Position numbers and translations under genes: made by a program
Assembly: GCF_025751535.1 (NCBI RefSeq)
Contig: NZ_JAOWLC010000010.1
Location: forward strand, 1 to 64,000
Source: Lentibacter sp. XHP0401
GTDB lineage: Bacteria > Pseudomonadota > Alphaproteobacteria > Rhodobacterales > Rhodobacteraceae
Reading direction: 5' to 3'
DNA length: 64,000 nucleotides
Part shown: positions 17,376-26,280 of the stretch, piece by piece
Position numbering within the stretch: position 1 is the first letter of the stretch
How the letters are laid out: the number at the start of each line of letters is the position of its first letter
Notes under the pieces: generated by a model
The model's database searches: none
Seen by the model: only the letters and a program-made list of their open reading frames with translations
What the model was told of the DNA's origin: nothing

Positions 17376-18890
17376 ATGGTTTCACGCACCTACACAGTGG
17401 CATTTGAAGGGGTCGAGGCGCGGCCCGTTGAAGTGCAATGCGCGGTCACACCAGGTTTGCCTGCGTTTTCCATCGTGGGCCTGCCTGATAAGGCGGTCTC
17501 TGAGGCGCGCGACCGTGTGCGCGCGGCCCTTTCGGCGTTGTCGATCGCCCTGCCCTCCAAGCGCCTTACTATCAATCTTTCGCCTGCTGATTTGCCAAAG
17601 GAAGGCAGCCACTTTGACTTGCCCATCGCTTTGGCCCTGCTTGCGGCCCTCGGGATTTTGCCAGACGATGCGGTGGAGGGCGTGACCTCGCTGGGAGAGC
17701 TGTCACTTGATGGTGCACTCGTGCCCGTGATCGGGGCTTTGCCTGCCGCGCTGGCCGCTGCCGAGGAAGGACGCAGCCTGATCTGCCCGGAGGCTTCGGG
17801 GGCAGAGGCAGCTTGGGTCGATGCTGCGCAGGTGATTGCGCCCGCCTCGCTTTTGCATGCCATCCAGCACCTCACAGGCCAGATGCCCTTACCCCCGGCC
17901 AAACCCGGTGAGGTGCGTGCCGAAAGCCGCAGCCGCGATTTACGCGATGTGAAGGGGCAGGAACGCGCGAAGCGCGCGCTTGAGATAGCGGCGGCAGGGC
18001 GCCACCACATGATTATGATAGGCACACCGGGGTCTGGCAAATCCATGTTGGCAGCGCGTATGCCCTCAATCCTGCCGCCGCTCAGCGCCACCGAAGCGCT
18101 CGAAACCTCAATGATCCATTCGCTCTCGGGGCTGATCGAAGAAGGTGGAATCTCGCGGGTTCGCCCCTTTCGCGAGCCGCATCACACGGCCTCCATGGCC
18201 GCGATTGTCGGTGGCGGGCGCAGTGCGAAACCCGGCGAAATCAGCCTCGCGCACAACGGTGTTTTGTTTATGGACGAGTTTCCCGAATTTCCCCGCGCCG
18301 TGCTGGAAACCCTGCGCCAACCGATTGAAACGGGTGAGGTCGTGGTGAGCCGGGCCAATGCACATGTGCGCTACCCTTGCCGTTTTTTGCTGATCGCGGC
18401 GGCGAACCCCTGTAAATGTGGCTATCTGTTTGACCCAGCCCGCGCTTGCGCCCGTGTGCCGATATGCGGTGAAGACTATTTGGGGCGTATTTCCGGCCCG
18501 CTGATGGACCGTTTTGACATCAAGCTTGATGTGCCGCCTGTCTCGCTGAGCGATCTGGATTTGCCCGCGGGTGGGGCAAGCTCATCCGAAGTTGCCGAGA
18601 CTGTCGCCAAAGCGCGTGCCGTTCAGGCCGAGCGGTTTGCGGAGGTGGACACCATGCACCTCAACGCTGATGCCGAGGGTACGCTTTTGGAGGAGATCGC
18701 CGCGCCCGACGAGGAAGGCCGCAGCTTTTTACTTAAGGCGGCGGATAAATTCGGCCTCACAGCGCGGGGCTATCACCGTATTTTGCGTGTGGCACGCACG
18801 ATTGCCGACCTTGAAGGCAGCCATGGCGTGCGCAAGCCGCATATCGCCGAGGCGGTCAGCTTTCGGGTAAATGGCGCGGCAGGGAGTTGA
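17376..18890 (+). CDS. comM: ComM/YifB family AAA+ ATPase (Mg-chelatase-like)
   Basis: The 504-residue protein has an N-terminal Lon-protease-like domain (about 20-170) and a Mg-chelatase-type AAA+ domain with Walker A GTPGSGKS (216-223) and Walker B LFMDE ending at Asp300-Glu301. The C-terminal helical domain is present. ComM is a hexameric helicase that extends D-loops during integration of incoming DNA in natural transformation. The last 35 bases overlap the convergent hydrolase gene. Confidence 0.9.
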   Translation: MVSRTYTVAFEGVEARPVEVQCAVTPGLPAFSIVGLPDKAVSEARDRVRAALSALSIALPSKRLTINLSPADLPKEGSHFDLPIALALLAALGILPDDAVEGVTSLGELSLDGALVPVIGALPAALAAAEEGRSLICPEASGAEAAWVDAAQVIAPASLLHAIQHLTGQMPLPPAKPGEVRAESRSRDLRDVKGQERAKRALEIAAAGRHHMIMIGTPGSGKSMLAARMPSILPPLSATEALETSMIHSLSGLIEEGGISRVRPFREPHHTASMAAIVGGGRSAKPGEISLAHNGVLFMDEFPEFPRAVLETLRQPIETGEVVVSRANAHVRYPCRFLLIAAANPCKCGYLFDPARACARVPICGEDYLGRISGPLMDRFDIKLDVPPVSLSDLDLPAGGASSSEVAETVAKARAVQAERFAEVDTMHLNADAEGTLLEEIAAPDEEGRSFLLKAADKFGLTARGYHRILRVARTIADLEGSHGVRKPHIAEAVSFRVNGAAGS

Positions 18891-19767
18891 TCCACACTGC
18901 GGTTGTGCCAATCGCTTCACGCGCTTCGGGCAGCCAACCGTCAAGCATATGCCAGACATGCGGTGCGTTTTCCCACATTTCAAGGCGCGCATCCGTGCCA
19001 ATCTCGCGCAATCTGGCGTCCATGCGGAGCGCATCATCACGCAGGATTTCGGAGTGCGAGGCTTGCAACAATACGGGCGGGCAGTTTGGAAACGCGGCAA
19101 AAAGCGGTGAAGCACGTGGATCATCAGGGGGGGTGCTTCCAAGAACCATAGCTGCCAATTCAGGCGCGCGTGCGCTTGAAAAGAAGTGATCTTTCTCGTC
19201 GTTGGTCTGCATGGATGCGCCCGAAAATGTATGATCGACAAAAGGCGACCATGCGAAGAGGCCGGCGGGCACCTCGCCTTGCTGACAGAGCTCTGCAAGA
19301 AGCGCGAGCGCGATACCGCCACCAGCACTGTCACCGCCAAGAATGATCTGATCTGGCGCATAGCCCAAACCGCGCAGGTGTTGCCACGCAGAGTGCATAT
19401 CCTCAAGCCCCGCCGGCACAGGGTGCTCCGGTGCAAGGCGATAGGCCGGCAAAAAGGCGCGTAGCCCACTCATCCGGCAAAGGCGCGCGACCAGTTTCTT
19501 ATGGGTTTGGGGCCCACCCGCAATATGGCCGCCGCCGTGGACATAGAGCAAAACACGCGCATCCCTGACAGGGCCACTGGACACCCAAAGTGCTGGCAGC
19601 TTGCCAAATGACGTTTTGGCGAACACCGCGCCGGGAGGCGTGCGAAAGATGAATCGTGCGGCGCGTTTCAGATGGCGGCGGATTGTTTCAGGATTACTCA
19701 CACGGCCCGTGACGCTGCGCATGGCGGGGCGCACCAGCGCACCCATCATCCGCAGCTGCCAACTCAT
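18856..19767 (-). CDS. Alpha/beta hydrolase (hormone-sensitive lipase family)
   Basis: The 303-residue enzyme has the HSL-family oxyanion motif HGGG (77-80), nucleophile Ser147 in GDSAGG and a likely catalytic His in the C-terminal HVWH. These are esterases of short acyl esters in the cytosol. Its ATG overlaps the gshB stop (ATGA), so it is translationally coupled to glutathione synthetase. The 3' end runs 35 bases into comM. Substrate is unknown. Confidence 0.85.
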   Translation of the reverse strand: MSWQLRMMGALVRPAMRSVTGRVSNPETIRRHLKRAARFIFRTPPGAVFAKTSFGKLPALWVSSGPVRDARVLLYVHGGGHIAGGPQTHKKLVARLCRMSGLRAFLPAYRLAPEHPVPAGLEDMHSAWQHLRGLGYAPDQIILGGDSAGGGIALALLAELCQQGEVPAGLFAWSPFVDHTFSGASMQTNDEKDHFFSSARAPELAAMVLGSTPPDDPRASPLFAAFPNCPPVLLQASHSEILRDDALRMDARLREIGTDARLEMWENAPHVWHMLDGWLPEAREAIGTTAVWINSLPRHLPES

Positions 19768-20699
19768 GCGCGTTTGACCTCGATCGCTTCCCAAATTTTC
19801 TCGGCGATATTCACCCCGTCAAAGCGCTCAAGTTCCTGGATGCCTGTGGGAGAGGTTACATTGATCTCGGTGAGGTAGTCGCCGATCACATCAATGCCGA
19901 CAAAGACCTGCCCTTTTTCCTTCAAAAGCGGCCCGATGCGCGCGCAGATTTCAAGATCGCGCTCGGTGAGGCCGATCTTTTCGGGCCGCCCGCCAACATG
20001 CATGTTGGAGCGGGTTTCGCCCGCCGCAGGCACACGGTTGATAGCGCCGACCGGCTCGCCATCAACCAGAATAACCCGTTTGTCACCGTTTGACACATCG
20101 GGCAGGAACTTCTGCATGATGAGCGGCTCGCGGCTGTTGGCGCTGAAAAGCTCGTGCAGCGAGGCCAGGTTGCGGTCTTCCGGCGTGAGGCGGAAAACGC
20201 CTGCGCCGCCGTTGCCGTAGAGCGGCTTAAGGATCACGTCGTTATGCTCGGCCTTGAAAGCCTTTAACTCTTCCAGATCACGCGTGACCATTGTGGGGGG
20301 CGTCAGATCAGGAAAATCGAGCACAAGGAGCTTCTCAGGGTAATTACGCACCCAGAAAGGATCATTCACGACCAAAGTTTCGGGGTGAATACGGTCCAGA
20401 ATATGCGTGGTTGTGATGTAAAACATATCAAACGGCGGGTCCTGACGCAGCCAGACCACATCGAAAGTGGAGAGGTCGACTTCGGCCTCCTCGCCCAGCG
20501 TGAAGTGATCGCCCTCTTTGCGGCGCACTGTCAAAGGCCAGCCGCGCGCCAGCACGCGCCCTTCGCGATAGCTCAACCGCTCGGGCGTGTAGTAAAATAG
20601 CTCGTGCCCGCGCGCTTGCGCCTCTTCGGCGATGCGAAAGCTGCTGTCAGCGTTGATGTTGATCGGACCGATCGGGTCCATTTGGAAAGCGATTTTCAT
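19764..20699 (-). CDS. gshB: Glutathione synthetase
   Basis: The 311-residue ATP-grasp enzyme ligates glycine to gamma-glutamylcysteine. It opens with [20 protein letters not shown] and has the substrate-binding [13 protein letters not shown]-grasp [11 protein letters not shown] and metal-site EINVTSPTG motifs of bacterial GshB. Its length matches the family (about 315). It is the first of a two-gene unit with the hydrolase and follows the rsmI-yraN genes on the same strand, an order often seen in alphaproteobacteria. Confidence 0.95.
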   Translation of the reverse strand: MKIAFQMDPIGPININADSSFRIAEEAQARGHELFYYTPERLSYREGRVLARGWPLTVRRKEGDHFTLGEEAEVDLSTFDVVWLRQDPPFDMFYITTTHILDRIHPETLVVNDPFWVRNYPEKLLVLDFPDLTPPTMVTRDLEELKAFKAEHNDVILKPLYGNGGAGVFRLTPEDRNLASLHELFSANSREPLIMQKFLPDVSNGDKRVILVDGEPVGAINRVPAAGETRSNMHVGGRPEKIGLTERDLEICARIGPLLKEKGQVFVGIDVIGDYLTEINVTSPTGIQELERFDGVNIAEKIWEAIEVKRA

Positions 20700-20761
20700 G
20701 ATGCGGCCTTGTTGCAGAAGTTACATCATAAATGGCCGAGATCGCTGCGGGGTTCAATGGC

Positions 20762-21157
20762 TCAAGCGCCGAAAGCGTTTTTGATGATGTGGCAGGCTCC
20801 CGTGCCGTTAACCAAAGCCACATCAATTCTCATCAGACTGAGACGACCTCGCGGCAGCTTGGCGGCATATTCCTCAGCAGCGCAGGAGATACGCGCCATC
20901 TGTGCGGGGCCAATCCGCTCAACGGCTTGGGCAAAGTCGCGCGCGCGCTTCACTTCGACAAAGACAGTCTCGCCGTTTTTACTGAAGATCAGGTCAACCT
21001 CGCCTGCCTTACCGCGCCAGCGCTGTGCGAGGAGCGTGTACCCCGCCTGCTCATAACGCCGCTGCGCAATCTGTTCGGCAGCAACGCCGGCATGATAGGA
21101 GGTTGTGCCACGGCGTTGAGCGGTTTTTGAGGCGGGTGTGAGAGCAATATCGGACAT
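20762..21157 (-). CDS. YraN family (UPF0102) endonuclease-like protein
   Basis: The 131-residue protein has the UPF0102 core: GEVDLIF and VFVEVK with the Asp and Glu-x-Lys residues of the restriction-endonuclease-like fold. Its nuclease activity has not been firmly shown for the family. It sits directly downstream of rsmI, and an lpoA-like gene is divergent, the same trio as yraL-yraM-yraN in E. coli. The N-terminus is Thr/Ser-rich and probably disordered. Confidence 0.85.
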   Translation of the reverse strand: MSDIALTPASKTAQRRGTTSYHAGVAAEQIAQRRYEQAGYTLLAQRWRGKAGEVDLIFSKNGETVFVEVKRARDFAQAVERIGPAQMARISCAAEEYAAKLPRGRLSLMRIDVALVNGTGACHIIKNAFGA

Positions 21158-21190
21158 AGTTCATTTCACCATGCCGACCCTAACAATCCC

Positions 21191-22048
21191 TTAAGATTTT
21201 TGCAGATCCAACCCGATTTGATATATGTCGCGGCGCTTAACACCCGTCTCTTGCGCCAGCCTGTCGGCCGCATCGCGCAGGCTCATCTCCTCAAGCAGTG
21301 CCGTGAGCGCCTTTTCCAGCGCCTCGCGGCTCACTTCTTTAACGGTGCCTTTTCCGATCAGCACAACGATCTCGCCTTTTAGGGAACGCTCAGCCAGAGT
21401 TTCGCTCAGCTCGCGTAATGTGCCAGAAATCACCTCTTCAAATTTCTTGGTCAACTCGCGGCAAACACGCCCCTCACGGTCGGCTCCCAAAACCTCGCCA
21501 GCGTCAGAAATCATCGCCGCAATCCGCTTGGGAGATTCGTAAAACACCAACGTGCCTTGTGTGCTTTCGAAACTTTTTAGCGCCTTTCGGCGGGCAGACT
21601 TCGTGCTTGGAAGGAAACCGGCAAAGGTGAAAATATCGGTGGGCAAGCCTCCCAGCGTGAGCGCGGTGATAACGGCCGATGGCCCTGGCAGCGAAGTTAC
21701 GCCAAACCCCGCCGCTTGAACCTCGCGCACCAGATGATAGCCCGGATCAGCGATCATCGGTGTGCCGGCCTCGGAGGCATAAGCGACAGATTGCCCAGCC
21801 GCGAGCGCCTTGAGAAGCTTGGGGCGCGCGCGTTCTCCGTTGTGATCGTGATAGGCAATTACAGGACGATCCTTAAGCGGTATGCCATGGATTTCCATCA
21901 GTTTTTTCAAGGTGCGCGTGTCTTCCGCCGCCAGCACATCGGCACTGGCCAGCACATCCAGGGTGCGCAACGTAATATCGCGCGCCGTGCCAAGCGGAGT
22001 GGCCAGCAAATAGAGCATAGGCTCAAGAGCGCTTTCTTTATGATTCAC
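21191..22048 (-). CDS. rsmI: RsmI, 16S rRNA (cytidine-1402 2'-O) methyltransferase
   Basis: The 285-residue enzyme is a tetrapyrrole-methylase-fold SAM methyltransferase. Visible motifs are LYLLATPLGT, AEDTRTL, the SEAGTPMIADPG loop and LPGPSAVITAL. It methylates C1402 in the ribosomal decoding centre. The true start may be the internal Met at residue 11 (MLYLLATPLG), where family similarity begins. It is divergent from the LpoA-like gene with 111 bases between. Confidence 0.92.
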   Translation of the reverse strand: MNHKESALEPMLYLLATPLGTARDITLRTLDVLASADVLAAEDTRTLKKLMEIHGIPLKDRPVIAYHDHNGERARPKLLKALAAGQSVAYASEAGTPMIADPGYHLVREVQAAGFGVTSLPGPSAVITALTLGGLPTDIFTFAGFLPSTKSARRKALKSFESTQGTLVFYESPKRIAAMISDAGEVLGADREGRVCRELTKKFEEVISGTLRELSETLAERSLKGEIVVLIGKGTVKEVSREALEKALTALLEEMSLRDAADRLAQETGVKRRDIYQIGLDLQKS

Positions 22049-22159
22049 CTCTAGACCCTCACGCCTTGACGTTTATTATCACCCACGAACCAATTAGCTT
22101 GGGCAGGCAGGATTGTTGCTGTTGTAGAACCCAAAGCCTTAGGGAGAAAGAAGTTATCC

Positions 22160-23344
22160 ATGTTTGCTGTTTTGAGCGCTGCCCGCAAGCCCTTCGTGAA
22201 ACTGTTTGCTCTTATGAGCCTTGTCTGGCTGGCCGCCTGCGAGCCTGTCTCGCTTTCCGGCCCAGCGTCTGGGGGTGGTAACCTAAAGGCAGGTGACGCC
22301 GTAAAAGTAGCGCTGTTACTGCCTCGGGGCAGTGCCATTCAAGGCGATAGCCTCGTATCTGATTCGCTTGAGAATGCCGCACGCCTTGCTGTGGCCGATT
22401 TGCAGGGCGTAAAAATTGACCTGCGCGTCTACGCCACAGCCGGTGATGCCGGACGCGCCCAAACCGCTGCCAAACAGGCCGTCGCCGATGGTGCACAGGT
22501 CATCATCGGTCCGCTGCGCGCAGAATCAGCCAATGCGGCAGCCGTTGCCGTGGCCCCAAGCGGGGTTAACGTGCTGGCCTTTTCCAACAACACCACAATC
22601 GCTGGCGGCAACCTCTTTCTTTTGGGATCAACCTTCAACAACTCGGCTGACCGCCTCACCGCCTACGCCAAGCGTAACGGCAAAGACCGCATTCTTGTGG
22701 TGCATGACGAAGAGGTCGGCGGCCAGCTCGGCAAAGCCGCGATCACGCAATCCATCGCGCGCACTGGCGCAACACTGGCCGGAACAATCGGCTACGAACG
22801 GTCCCAGCAGGGCGTAACCACTGCCGTTCAGCGCATTAAAGCCGCCGCAGCCGCAGGCAACGCCAACGCAATTTTCCTGACCTCGACATCCGACGCAGCT
22901 CTGCCGTTTTACGCACAGATGCTCCCCGAAGTTGGTATCAGCAATGCGAACACGCAGTTCATCGGCCTGTCACGCTGGGACATCCCCGCACAGACCCTGC
23001 AGCTGCCCGGCTTGCAAGGCGGATGGTTCTCCCTGCCCGATCCAGCCAAAGCGGGCCAATTCTCGGCACGTTATACAGGCGCTTACGGCTCACAACCACA
23101 CCCTTTGGCCGCACTTGCCTATGACGGCATTGCCGCTGTCGGCGCGCTAGCCAGTTCGGGCAGGCGCAACGCCCTTTCCGCAAGCTCGCTCACGCAGGGC
23201 GCAGGCTTTCAAGGCGCAAACGGTATTTTCCGCCTCCGCCCGGACGGAACCAACGAACGCGGCCTTGCCATTGCACAAATTCAGGACCGCAAAGTAGTGA
23301 TCATTGATGCCGCGCCGAGTTCGTTCAGCGGAGCTGGTTTCTGA
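22160..23344 (+). CDS. LpoA-like lipoprotein, penicillin-binding protein activator
   Basis: The 394-residue protein has a lipobox LAAC with Cys27 as the lipidated residue and a periplasmic-binding-protein type I fold similar to the C-terminal domain of LpoA/YraM. LpoA activates the peptidoglycan synthase PBP1A in E. coli; the LpoA-like role here is inferred from fold and from the neighbouring rsmI and yraN. The TGA stop is immediately followed in the same frame by the TTG start of glnD. Confidence 0.8.
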   Translation: MFAVLSAARKPFVKLFALMSLVWLAACEPVSLSGPASGGGNLKAGDAVKVALLLPRGSAIQGDSLVSDSLENAARLAVADLQGVKIDLRVYATAGDAGRAQTAAKQAVADGAQVIIGPLRAESANAAAVAVAPSGVNVLAFSNNTTIAGGNLFLLGSTFNNSADRLTAYAKRNGKDRILVVHDEEVGGQLGKAAITQSIARTGATLAGTIGYERSQQGVTTAVQRIKAAAAAGNANAIFLTSTSDAALPFYAQMLPEVGISNANTQFIGLSRWDIPAQTLQLPGLQGGWFSLPDPAKAGQFSARYTGAYGSQPHPLAALAYDGIAAVGALASSGRRNALSASSLTQGAGFQGANGIFRLRPDGTNERGLAIAQIQDRKVVIIDAAPSSFSGAGF

Positions 23345-26116
23345 TTGACCTTGAACTACTCGCTGCCCGCACCACCCGATGATCTGATCTGCCCTGCAGA
23401 CCGGATCATCAACGCGACAACGCTCACTGAAGAGCTGGCAAGCCTTACGGCAAAGCCCGCGCCCGAAGCCGTGCTACGCAAGCAGGCAACAGCGCTTTTG
23501 CTGGAAATACGCAAAGCCGGAATGGCCGAGATCGAGGCCGCTTTTCGCAGTAGCCCGCTCGCGGCGCGCCCGACAAGGCGTGCTTACTGCTGGCTGGCAG
23601 ACTGCCTTGTCACAGCAGCCTTCGCCCTCGCTTCCGAAGTTATGCACCCCTTAAAACCTGCCGCCAAAGGCGAAAGCCTCGCGCTTCTGGCTGTTGGCGG
23701 TTACGGTCGCGGAGAAATGGCCCCCCAATCCGATGTCGACCTTCTGTTCCTGATGCCCAAAACCATCACACCGCGGGCCGAGCGGGTGATTGAGTCCATG
23801 CTCTACATCCTCTGGGATTTGCGCCTCAAAGTCGGGCATTCAAGCCGCACGGTTGCCGATTGCCTCACCCTCGGCGCAGGAGATTTCACGATCCGCACCG
23901 CCCTGCTAGAGCGGCGTTTTCTGGTCGGCGATGAAGCTGTCACTACGACTTTGTCAAAGCGTCTGAATCAAGATCTTTTTACAGGCACAGAAACCGAGTT
24001 CGTCACAGCCAAGCTGGCCGAGCGCGACGAGCGCCACGAGCGGCAAGGCGAGCGCTACGTTGTGGAACCCAACGTCAAGGAAGGCAAAGGCGGGCTACGC
24101 GATTTGCAATCGCTCTACTGGATTGCGAAATATGTGCACCACGTCGAGACAATCGAAGACCTTGTCCGCCTCAACGTATTCAGCGCCGAAGAATACGAGC
24201 ACTTCCAGAAAGCTGAAAACTTTCTTTGGGCTGTCCGCTGCCATCTGCACCTGATCACCAAACGCCCCAACGAACAACTGACTTTTGATCTGCAAGTCGA
24301 GGTGGCCGAGCGTATGGGCTATGAAGACCGTGCAGGCCGCCGCGCGGTTGAACATTTCATGCAGGATTTCTTTCGTAATGCCACCCGCGTCGGTGATCTG
24401 ACACGCATCTTTCTCACCAAGCTTGAGGCCATTCATGCCAAGCCCGAGCCGCTACTTCAGCGGATATTCTCGCGCAAGCCCAAGGTGAAGGAGGGCTACG
24501 AAGTGGTTCACGGGCGGCTGGCCATCGCCGATGAAGCTGCGTTTTTATCAAATCCGCTCAATCTGTTACGCGTGTTTGAAGAGGGCCTTCGCACGGGTAT
24601 GCTCATTCATCCCGATGCGATGCGGCTGGTGACAGCCAATCTCGGGTTAATCGACGAGGCATTTCGCGAAAACCGCGAAGCGCGGCGGATTTTTCTTGAT
24701 CTGCTGCTCAAACACGGCAACCCCGAGCGCGCCCTGCGCCGTATGAACGAGCTTGGTGTGTTGTCCGCCTTTGTCCCGGAATTCGAGCCCATCGTAGCGA
24801 TGATGCAATTCAACATGTATCATTCCTATACAGTCGACGAGCACACAATTCAGGTCATCTCGAACTTCTCGCGCATCGAGCGGCTGGAGCTGGAAGAAGA
24901 ACTGCCGATCTCGACGGAAATTCTGCGCGAAGGCGTTGATCGCAAGGTGCTGATGGTCGCCATGCTGTTGCATGATATCGGCAAGGGCCGTGATCAGGAT
25001 CACTCGGTTCTGGGCGCACAGATTGCCCGCAAGGTTGCGCCGCGCCTCGGCCTCAACCGCAATGATTGCGACACCGTGGAGTGGCTTGTGCGCTACCACC
25101 TGCTCATGTCCGATATGGCCCAGAAACGCGATATTGCCGATCCGCGCACCGTGCGCGATTTTGCCAAAGCCGTGCAATCAGTCAAGCGGCTCGATCTGCT
25201 TACTGTTCTCACAGTCTGTGATATTCGCGGCGTTGGCCCCGACACCTGGAACAACTGGAAAGCCGCACTCATCCGTGCACTTTATCGCCAGACCCGCCAG
25301 GCACTTGAAGAAGGTATGGAAGCGCTCAATCGTGAAAACAGGGGCGCAGAGGCCAAGTTGGCGCTACGCACCGAGCTTGCGGACTGGAGCAAGAAAGACA
25401 TCAAACAAGAAACGGCGCGCCATTATCCGCCCTATTGGCAAGGTCTGCACGTGACGGCTCATGTGGTCTTTGCCAACCTTCTCAAAGGCATTGGCGACAC
25501 CGAAATCCGCATTGATCTACACCCGGATGAAGACCGCGACGCAACCCGCGTCTGCTTTGTCATGGCCGATCACCCCGGAATTTTCTCGCGTATGTGCGGC
25601 GCACTGGCCCTTGTCGGGGCCAATATCGTCGATGCGCGCACCTTTACCTCCAAAGACGGCTACGCCACTGCCGCTTTCTGGGTACAAGATTCCGAAGGCA
25701 GTCCCTTTGAAGCCGCGCGCTTGCCGCGCCTGCGCAAAATGATCGAGCGCACACTGGCAGGCGAAGTCATTGCAGGCAAAGAAATCCAGACACGTGACAA
25801 GCTCAAAAAGCGCGAGCGCGCCTTCCGTGTCCCCACCTCGATCACATTTGATAACGAGGGTTCCGAAATTTACACCATCATTGAGGTCGACACCCGCGAC
25901 AGACCAGGCCTGCTCTATGATCTCACCCATACTTTAGCAAATTCAAACGTCTACATCGCCTCCGCCGTAATCGCGACATTCGGCGAACAAGTTGTCGATA
26001 CTTTCTACGTCAAGGATATGTTCGGATTGAAATTTTACACGGAGAGCAAACAGAAAACTCTCGAAAACAAGCTTCGCGCAGCTATCACCGAAGGCGCCAA
26101 ACGCGCCAGCTCCTGA
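23345..26116 (+). CDS. glnD: GlnD, PII uridylyltransferase/uridylyl-removing enzyme
   Basis: The 923-residue enzyme senses glutamine and modifies PII proteins. It shows the nucleotidyltransferase motif GGYGRGE (118-124) with DVD (130-132), an HD hydrolase domain with His543-Asp544 in HDIGKGRDQDH, and two C-terminal ACT domains (about 735-800 and 845-915). The start is a TTG directly after the stop of the upstream gene, with GGAG about 13 bases upstream. A second TTG two codons on is an alternative; the first ATG in frame is 60 codons in and would cut conserved sequence. Confidence 0.93.
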   Translation: MTLNYSLPAPPDDLICPADRIINATTLTEELASLTAKPAPEAVLRKQATALLLEIRKAGMAEIEAAFRSSPLAARPTRRAYCWLADCLVTAAFALASEVMHPLKPAAKGESLALLAVGGYGRGEMAPQSDVDLLFLMPKTITPRAERVIESMLYILWDLRLKVGHSSRTVADCLTLGAGDFTIRTALLERRFLVGDEAVTTTLSKRLNQDLFTGTETEFVTAKLAERDERHERQGERYVVEPNVKEGKGGLRDLQSLYWIAKYVHHVETIEDLVRLNVFSAEEYEHFQKAENFLWAVRCHLHLITKRPNEQLTFDLQVEVAERMGYEDRAGRRAVEHFMQDFFRNATRVGDLTRIFLTKLEAIHAKPEPLLQRIFSRKPKVKEGYEVVHGRLAIADEAAFLSNPLNLLRVFEEGLRTGMLIHPDAMRLVTANLGLIDEAFRENREARRIFLDLLLKHGNPERALRRMNELGVLSAFVPEFEPIVAMMQFNMYHSYTVDEHTIQVISNFSRIERLELEEELPISTEILREGVDRKVLMVAMLLHDIGKGRDQDHSVLGAQIARKVAPRLGLNRNDCDTVEWLVRYHLLMSDMAQKRDIADPRTVRDFAKAVQSVKRLDLLTVLTVCDIRGVGPDTWNNWKAALIRALYRQTRQALEEGMEALNRENRGAEAKLALRTELADWSKKDIKQETARHYPPYWQGLHVTAHVVFANLLKGIGDTEIRIDLHPDEDRDATRVCFVMADHPGIFSRMCGALALVGANIVDARTFTSKDGYATAAFWVQDSEGSPFEAARLPRLRKMIERTLAGEVIAGKEIQTRDKLKKRERAFRVPTSITFDNEGSEIYTIIEVDTRDRPGLLYDLTHTLANSNVYIASAVIATFGEQVVDTFYVKDMFGLKFYTESKQKTLENKLRAAITEGAKRASS

Positions 26117-26216
26117 CTTTGCGCGTATTGGCGCACCATTTCTGTTTCTTCTCTGTTCTAAAATACCGCAAGTGGGAGACAGCGCTCCCACTTGAGCGGC
26201 GTGCGAAGCACGGCGC
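26117..26216. repeat. Paired-hairpin intergenic element, copy B
   Basis: After TTCTTCTCTGTTCTAAAATACC come two hairpins. The first has 10-bp perfect arms at 26169-26178 and 26185-26194. The second has 9-bp arms with one mismatch at 26196-26204 and 26208-26216 and a GAA loop. The lead and the order of hairpins match copies A and C. It separates glnD from murJ on the same strand. Confidence 0.8.
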
Positions 26217-26280
26217 AAAACCTCACTTCCTTGCACCGCAGCAATCGTCTACACCAAACACGAACAACAAAAGACCAGCC

